A stretch of 64,000 nucleotides of DNA. Source: Cyrtodaria siliqua. Lineage: Eukaryota; Mollusca; Bivalvia; Adapedonta; Hiatellidae. Of the stretch, positions 57,451 to 64,000 are shown piece by piece (position 1 is the stretch's first letter; every line of letters begins with the position of its first letter). The position numbers were made by a program, and so were the translations under genes. The DNA lies in assembly GCA_037043455.1 (NCBI GenBank), contig JAWPHD010001818.1, positions 186,001 to 250,000 of the forward strand, read 5' to 3'. The notes below the pieces were generated by a model. The model saw only the letters and a program-made list of their open reading frames with translations. It was not told where the DNA came from and searched no databases.

Positions 57451-58990
57451 GTGATTTATATTCAAGACCTTGCTTTTACCATGTTCTCTCTGTTTTCATC
57501 GTTTTTGTCTTTTATAAAAGTATTTAAATACTGGTAGAACTGTTTTCTCATATTTGCGCATTCATAATTATAAATCGGGTTATTTCCCTTTAACTGTTCC
57601 TTTTCACATGGGCTTCGTGCTTTCTTTTCGAACAAAGGCTTACATACCGAGCCTATGCTGTGTGTAAACGACACAATAGATTAATCGATATCATTATTAC
57701 ACACTACCCCATTAAGTTTGTTTGATAAATCATTTATTTTTTCGATAAATAAATCCGATTGTAAATTGAGTTTATATTCGTCTTTTAATGAGCTGTCCCA
57801 TTTATAAAATCAACCTAGTGGTTCCAACTTTGGCGCGGGTTCGTTATCAATATGTTTTACAGACTCAGTAATTGTAGTATTTCCCAACAATGAGAGCTCG
57901 ATTATATATATTTGGGTTATGTACAAAGAATAATAAAAGAGAACTCTACAAAAATATCCGGTTTTCAAATGCAATAGTCTACCATGCTGCTTCCGACAAA
58001 AGTGAAATAGCCTATGAGTTTATCTTCGCATACCCTGCCGTTAGCTACCCTCGGGCCTGATTGCTTTAAAAATTCAAGCAGCAGTACTCTATTTGTATTA
58101 GTAATTGTATTCTCAGATTTTCAAGGCAGTTCATTATCATGTACATAATCATCCGGGAAAAGATGCACATGAGAAGTAGAATCATTTGCCACAAAATAAA
58201 AATGCTGTCCTATCCTTGAATTGAGGTCCCAAAGGATCAAAACATTACAGTTATCATTTGACACATTTTGAAAATGGATTATGTTGTCTAATAAAATATC
58301 AAATATATTATTTTCATTAAAAAATGATCTACTAGAGTTTTCTGGTATAATATAACATAGACATACATACAAAGAAATATAAAAAGATCGGACAGGGAAA
58401 GTAGCATTCAAGGAGGACAGTCAAACACAAAACACAGAAACAAACACGCAAACAGACAAACAAGAAAGCAAACATCATTTTTAAAATCGAAGTGCTTATT
58501 TGCTAACTTTATCCATATATGGGAATCATTTTGTGTCAGTAATAATGTATCTGAAGTAACAAACTTGTCGCTGATATATAACAAAATTCCACCAGAATTT
58601 CTAGTTGTATTAATTTTCTTTTCCTGTCTATTCAATTTATAATATGTAAAACCTTCCATGTGTAAATCTTGACTCTCATCCGCCCACATTTCTGTCATGC
58701 AAATAAATGTTATTGTCTCTAAAAATATAGATAACTTAAGGTGTATGCAGTTTGTTTACTATCTTCGACACTAGTCCGTGAATGTTAATTATCGCAAATT
58801 TAATATCATTACTACTATTATCACCATTACACGGTTCGTTATCCCCAATGTACTTTCCACCCTCCTGCTGATCTGCCTATAGACGTGTATCGACTGTACA
58901 TGATCGACCTGGTAAAGGAATATCCCCATCTACAGTCCCAGTACTGCCCCTTTTTGATGACGTTGATGGAATACCCTCATTGATTTGCTT
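57451..58990 (-). pseudogene. Old LINE, ORF2 5' half (endonuclease and linker)
   Basis: Minus strand. KFAIINIHGLVSKI (EN start, about 58800) then, after a frameshift, SIFLETITFICMTEMWADES (EN T-E-x-W), NSGGILLYISDKFV, and in another frame LYVCLCYIIPENSSRSF, CNVLILWDLNSRIG (GDLNSR-type block with Trp for Gly), VHLFPDDYVHDNELP, and nearer the insertion IYNYECANMRKQFYQYLNTF..KDKNDENRENMVKARS. It reads on into the RT half at 50940. A piece of RT-element tail (58385-58480) is inserted within EN. At least three frameshifts. Confidence 0.8.
58385..58480 (-). repeat. RT-element tail fragment inside LINE endonuclease
   Basis: GGACAGGGAAAGTAGCATTC..GACAGTCAAACACAAAACAC matches the other minus-strand tail copies (16360, 61290) and interrupts the endonuclease reading between KNDVC and FYISLYVC. 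Confidence 0.7.
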
Positions 58991-59029
58991 ATTGCTTTGT
59001 TTTTGGTCACGCTGACCGATTCACGTCAT

Positions 59030-59781
59030 TTACGACTTAGGCCGACCACGTGGCTTTCTCGCCGTCTCTGTTGACATTGACCTACTTGTGTCATGAATGG
59101 GCTTACTACGATTTGGAATAAGTGTACGTCTGATAATTGGATTTAGGATAGACGGTGACACCTGAGATAGTTGGGATTGGGAGGCAGCAGCATTACTTGG
59201 GCTATCTGGCTGCATGGATGCTGAAATTACTGTTGGCAACTGTGTGTTCACTGCAGGTCTGAATGGTGAGTTACTTTCAGGTATTTGCCCGTTGTTTGAG
59301 TGTGTGTTTACATCCGATGGCCTCGTGTTGTCACTAATTGGAACATGTTGGTTTTGTCGGTTGCCCTTTGAACCAATCACTGTGACGTACTTGTTCATGT
59401 ACCTGTTTGTTTTACGTATTGGTCATGTTGTTGTTGTTGTTGTTGTTGTTGACCTGATTGTCCGCTTTGAGTGGGCGTGGCACCTAGGAGTGTTGTATCC
59501 CGTTTTAATGGCATACGTTCAATATCCTCCCAATTTGGAAATTCGTTCTCCGCGATTTCGCCATTTACGGTGATTGCTGCCGGATATTTAAAGCGTACAT
59601 TTACATGGCTTTTACGTAGCTGTTTGAATATAGGCCACAGTTTCTTTCGTGCAGATACTACTTCAGGCGGGTAATCTCGATCGATTGCAAATCCTGGTTC
59701 ATTTAGATACTTTGCTCGATTCATCACGAAATCTACTTCAAAACTATGTCTAAGTGAGCAGAGAATTGTACATATTGCCAC
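59030..59781 (-). pseudogene. Old LINE, ORF1
   Basis: Two overlapping minus-strand frames (59781-59395 and 59398-59030) joined by a one-base shift. The first has LNEPGFAIDRDYPPEVVSAR, KKLWPIFKQLRKSHVNVRFK, AAITVNG, resembling the C-terminal domain of L1-like ORF1 proteins, then a polyglutamine run encoded by a (GTT)n microsatellite at 59427-59450. The second is low-complexity Ser/Pro/Asn-rich ending RKPRGRPKS (AT-hook-like). It precedes ORF2 on the same strand. The upstream end of the element was not found. Confidence 0.65.
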
Positions 59782-61264
59782 ACGACCAGGATTCCCTTGG
59801 TTTTAATTGCAGTTCGAACAACCCGCTCGCTCGTGACATATCGTAAGATATCCGTCATAAGAAAGCTATTTTGAGCAATGTTTCATCAGTCTGTTTAATA
59901 CTATTTCGAAATCATTCCGTTCGTCTGGTTTCTTTTTATCGCCCTCGTGTATCTGTATGTGTTTAGAGTAGTTTCCCTACCAAGCCATCATCATCAATAA
60001 TTAATCGACAACCTGAAAACGTCATGCAATCCAAGCTTTAGCATTTATGGATAGTTGACAATTAATGTAATGTGACTACATGCAGTCTTGAAGAATTTGG
60101 ATGAACATCCTATTACAGATAAAATTAATATAAAGATGTTTCATATTAAATGTGCGATTGATTGCACTAACATGAAGCTCGTGTTTCGCCTAATTTATTT
60201 ATTTGATTTCTACATTCGAGCAATGGATGACTATTCGATTTTCGTTTTTCTAAATAATAATTATAATCTTTAACAATTAGTATATAGTTTTTGAATATAC
60301 GATATGTTAGTTATAAGGCACCTATTCATAATTTTCATAGAGCATCATCAAAAAAACTAACCAATCATTGACCAATAATTAGACGTACCGATACATTCTG
60401 GTATGTGATAAACTCGGTCTTGGTTGATGTTCAACCAAGTTTACTGTTAAAATTAAGGTATCTACAGTGTGATTATTTTAAAACCCTGCACAATGTATGC
60501 CCATTAAAGCAAATTGATTCAATATATGTATCTTTCAAAATCACAATCCTAAAAATTATCGTCTTTTTACTCTGCCAAAATGTTCTATTTTACTATAGAA
60601 CCTAAGGATAAAAACCGAGTAACACAAGTTTTATTACCTACTGAAAATAAGATAAAATCTCAAAATCTCTGCTTTGGAAAACTATGAATAATATGTGTAA
60701 CCCGTTTTAGAAATTCAAAGTAAACATAAATACCAAAAACTACTACCTTTTATCTAAATTATCAGAGACGTAGATAAGCAGAGTTATTGAGTATTTTATT
60801 CATACTTATTAAAAAAAAAAATTATTTTTTTAATTGTGAGTAACTAACTACAAATACTCAAAACTTTTAAAAAGAATGAGTATTTCATATGTTTGTATTG
60901 TCCTGTGGAACAGTTTATTCCATATTTACATGATGAAAATCGTTCAAAGCATGTGTGGTCTAATATTAATGAACAACGCCATACAGTGTTTCGTTTTACT
61001 TATGCTAAAACTATTAAATGGATTCACATCATTGCAATAAATAATTATCTACATTTCTGTCTTTGTATATGGAAGAATGTTTACTGTTGACATTTCAATA
61101 GTGACGTGTGCGCAACCCGATACTATCGTATTCAGCGGATTCCAAATATCTCATTTCATACTCTCTTTGTTAACGTTAAAGATGATACTGTTAATAATAC
61201 ACTGAGGTGTAGTTTTGATCTTAGATATTTTCTTCTAGATTGAAATCCATTTAAGCGCAGGAAA
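59782..61264. other. No gene recognised
   Basis: AT-rich; short frames only. It may hold the 5' UTR of the old minus-strand LINE just above 59781. Confidence 0.35.
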
Positions 61265-61530
61265 AAGTTTATATAAAAATCGATCAGGAAAATTAGCATT
61301 CAAGGACGACAGTCAACCACAAACACACACAGAAACAAACATTGACTTTAAAGATGAATGAAAGGCAAGATATGACATCACAAACACAAAAGGTCTAACA
61401 ATAGTGCTACTGCCTTGGAACGGTCTGTAGCAAAAAAAACGTTGGAGGTATAAACCAGGTTCTAGGGTGCACCAAATCTCACTCTTCCCAATAAAACGGG
61501 ACAGTGTAAATAAAGACTAAAAACAATGGA
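61265..61530 (-). repeat. RT-element tail, longest inverted copy
   Basis: TTAGCATTCAAGGACGACAG..CAACCACAAACACACACAG..CTGCCTTGGAACGGTC..GGTATAAACCAGG..CTAGGGTGCACCAAA..AATAAAACGGGACAG: all landmarks in the inverse order of 7700-7950. Confidence 0.75.
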
Positions 61531-61639
61531 AATATTAATTGAATATTGATTAACTATGTTGGCCAGAAGTGAGAAAATTGCCGTCCGGTGTGTGTCAAAC
61601 CTCGCGCTTGCGCAGTCGAATAAAAAAGAAGTACACTGT

Positions 61640-61850
61640 ACACTGTGTTCCAGGGTGTCCATGTTCCCTAGTTCCCTGAAACTATGACATTATGTTCCCT
61701 TGTTCCCAAAACTATTTCTTTTGTTCCCCAAAATTATTTTTCAATGTTGCCTTGTTCCCCAAAACTATTACCAATTACAGACAATGTTACCTTGTTCCCC
61801 AAATATAAATGGCCATGTTCCCTTGTTCCTCAAAATCCCTGGGGCACTCT
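61640..61850 (+). repeat. Degenerate CTTGTTCCC tandem tract
   Basis: About nine irregular copies of (AC/CC)TTGTTCCCCAAAACTA-like units between 61661 and 61850. No gene. Confidence 0.7.
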
Positions 61851-61921
61851 AATCTATAGAAATAATAATTAATGACACTCGTGTCCAAAATGATGGAGAT
61901 AGGTGAAAAGTTTCCAATGCG

Positions 61922-62165
61922 CATTATGTGTTCCCGCCTTAATTCCATTAACAGATATTTCGACAATAAAACATATTTGAAATCATTTTGTTTTGAACAA
62001 ATGTGATAACCTGTGTAATATTACCTATTAAACGTATTAATTTACTATATGCAAACATTTTAAGCCGAAATAAGGTTTTATTTCATACCCCAGACATCCT
62101 CGTTTTCGCTTCTTTGAGAAGGGGTTGGATGGGATATGAAAGTTAATACTCGGACCAAGTAATGG
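61922..62165 (+). mobile_element. MITE family M copy, both ends present
   Basis: Starts CATTATGTGTTCCCGCC and ends ACTCGGACCAAGTAATG, with the internal GGGGTTGGATGGGATATGAA hairpin arm. Confidence 0.88.
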
Positions 62166-62420
62166 TGATTGACTGACATTCTATTTTTCGACATACAATT
62201 AACTTAAAGATACAATTTTTTTACCATAAGAAAAGGTCAAAAACATATAGATTTATTTGATATATTAAGATTGTTTACAATTGATATAATGTTTGAGTAT
62301 TTTGGAATATGAAATTAGAAATAACTGTTTTGACGTAATGACACATATGGGAATGAATGAACAAGTTGTCACACTAAAACCATTTAGTTCATAGCCTCTA
62401 GTTCTGATATTTCATCAAGT

Positions 62421-62503
62421 AAAAGATAGAGTCTGGTCTCAGCGAGTTGGCTTATTTAAGAGGTGTTTAAATTACCAATGAGCTGAGACAGACTCTATCT
62501 TTT
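62421..62503. repeat. Hairpin, 83 bp
   Basis: AAAAGATAGAGTCTGGTCTC and GAGACAGACTCTATCTTTTT inverted around a short interior. Confidence 0.85.
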
Positions 62504-62592
62504 TTGTAGCATGGTGTTATTAGTAACACCGTACTCTAAATTCCAATATCCGGTAGTTGTCGTACGGTATAGCCACGCCCCTGTAGTTATCC

Positions 62593-62741
62593 TAAATTAA
62601 ACGATTTAATGCTCTGCATTCATCAAAGGAAATGTCACCGACCATGCTACAACAATAGTTGTAGCATGGCTACAACAATAGTTGTAGCATGGTCACAGAC
62701 AATTCTCGTTGTTCAGACACAGGTGTAAATCGTTTAATTGA
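62593..62741. repeat. Inverted-repeat element containing a doubled palindrome
   Basis: The ends AATTAAACGATTTA and TAAATCGTTTAATT are inverted. Inside, at 62643-62692, CATGCTACAACAATAGTTGT-type palindrome units occur twice in tandem. Confidence 0.75.
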
Positions 62742-62832
62742 AAATAAGACCTGTCAGAATAACTTTGCGAATAACAGTGAGAATAACAGTTAGAATAACT
62801 GAAATAGAGCTGAAATGGACATGATACAAAAC

Positions 62833-62936
62833 AAATAGAGTATGGTTTCATCTCGTTGGTTAATTTAAACACCTCGATGGGCTACGCCCATCTCGATGTT
62901 TAAATGATCCAACGAGATGAAACCATACTCTATCTA
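62833..62936. repeat. Near-perfect palindrome, 104 bp
   Basis: AATAGAGTATGGTTTCATCT and AGATGAAACCATACTCTATC arms, continuing through CGTTGGTTAATTTAAAC / GTTTAAATGATCCAACG to an inner GATGGGCTACGCCCATC. It shares ATAGAGT(A/C)TGGT with the hairpin at 62421. Confidence 0.88.
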
Positions 62937-63377
62937 TTACTTATTTAACAACGTCTTTTCACTCTTCAGAAATGTTGTAAAACTACTAAAAGTCGAAACA
63001 CAGTGTAACAGTAAAGCAGTTTTGTGTCGGAGAATACACGTACCAATTACTTTACTTAACAATAACCTTATGTTTTGCAATGTATAGACTATCTAAGAGT
63101 GTTCATTATAATAAAAGCTAAACCAATGTCGTCGGGCAGAAATCATAATAATTATGGCATTCTGGCCAAAAATAAAACATGCAAGTTTCGCGGAGTCTAA
63201 CGTGAAATCATCCAAATAGAAATAACACACACAAAGTGCTGGAGCAGTGCTAATTGGTAATTTAACAATAAGGTTATGCCCACTAGTTTTGGAATTACTG
63301 GATTGTTGCTAACTCTGCGTGACGAATTGCAGTTTAGTTTTGTACTACTATGTTTCTTACGCCCTGAAATATGAGTT

Positions 63378-63557
63378 CATTACGTTGTCCCACCTTAATT
63401 CCTTTAAGCGATAGGAAAGCTTATATAAGCAGGAATTTATAACGAATATTTCGACAATAAAACACGTTTAAAAGAATTTTTTACTGAAAAAGATGCGATA
63501 GCCTGTTTAAAATTACCTATTAAATGTTTTAATTTTACAATATGCAAACTCTTTAAA
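63378..63557 (+). mobile_element. MITE family M, 3'-truncated copy
   Basis: CATTACGTTGTCCCACC start, with ATATTTCGACAATAAAACAC and TTACCTATTAAATGTTTTAA; it stops after ATATGCAAACTC. Confidence 0.88.
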
Positions 63558-64000
63558 GCTACACAATCCCGATAAAAGGCACACTAGAACTGAATAAATG
63601 TAACGGTCATTACGCATGTTGTTCCAAGTGATTACTGTATACGTGTGGGTTCATATATACAACATGCGCACTACCTAAATTCACTAAATATTAACGAGAT
63701 AAGGCGGTACTGTATGTGACGCTTCAGTTACTTTGTTAATCGACCACTGGTCTTATAACGGGTATAAAAGCGGATTTTAGCAGACGGCATTTTACCACCG
63801 AAGTGATGAGACCAATTTTCAGTAGAAAGACCTAATAGGAAATACAAGTCATTAGAAATTGAAAAGGTAGCTAAAGATGTACTTACTCAAACAACGTTAT
63901 AAGTCCATATTTATATATCCAAAACAATACCTATAATTAAACGTAGCGGCCTTTTAACAAAGACCTTGTCCAACTATCGCGTTGCATCAAAGAAACTATT
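63558..64000. other. No gene recognised
   Basis: Unremarkable AT-rich sequence to the window end. Confidence 0.35.

Overview
The window is AT-rich animal genomic DNA with GT-AG introns, tRNA-derived SINEs, LINEs, MITEs and several classes of foldback element. The repeats (hairpin-ended elements carrying GTCCGTC blocks and 150-165 bp tandem units, an RT element with a long 3' tail, a SINE ending in a GTCGCCATATGACC-type motif) resemble what I recall from bivalve molluscs. The taxon is therefore an inference: a mollusc, probably a bivalve.

Host genes. (1) Plus strand, 158-18148: the 3' part of a type-A leucine-rich-repeat GPCR (glycoprotein-hormone / thyrostimulin receptor, LGR1 type). It is built from a hinge exon pair, a TM1-TM2 exon, a TM3 exon, a TM4-ECL2 exon and a probable cytoplasmic-tail exon. 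All junctions from 1540 on are phase 1 and join in frame. TM5-TM7 is not found: only about 410 bases separate the TM4 exon from the tail exon, and they are not coding. (2) Minus strand, 38821-32566: the first three exons of a secreted C-type-lectin-domain protein (signal peptide, N-terminal half of the CTLD, WIGL/WTDGS block), recovered from in-phase splice sites. Its 3' end was not found.

Mobile DNA fills most of the rest. From 48.7 to 59.8 kb an old, frameshifted two-ORF LINE on the minus strand is split by a full-length Tx1/L1-type LINE on the plus strand. That LINE has intact ORF1 and ORF2, a 32-A tail and an 8-bp target duplication, and the old reading frame resumes across the gap. From 42.0 to 46.5 kb lie decayed minus-strand coding pieces: a tyrosine recombinase, its upstream ORF, and an SGNH-hydrolase-like domain. 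A 37-bp minisatellite (43.88-45.2 kb) sits between them; its core is homogeneous and its edges diverged, and it gives long meaningless ORFs on both strands. A reverse-transcriptase remnant at 6.9-7.5 kb is followed by a 3' tail of which about ten more fragments lie scattered over the window.

Non-autonomous elements include a MITE family with CATTACGTGGTCC ends (six internal copies plus a terminus at base 1), a 989-bp element with 9-bp target duplications, a TTAA-flanked MITE, long foldbacks at 1.8, 8.4, 12.5, 32.1, 34.9-37.0 and 62.4-62.9 kb, and three hairpin-ended elements (14.1-15.8, 28.1-30.2 and 32.8-33.2 kb), the two larger of which consist mostly of 150-165 bp tandem units. The stretches 19.1-21.4, 21.6-26.3, 40.1-41.9 and 59.8-61.3 kb show no gene I can support.
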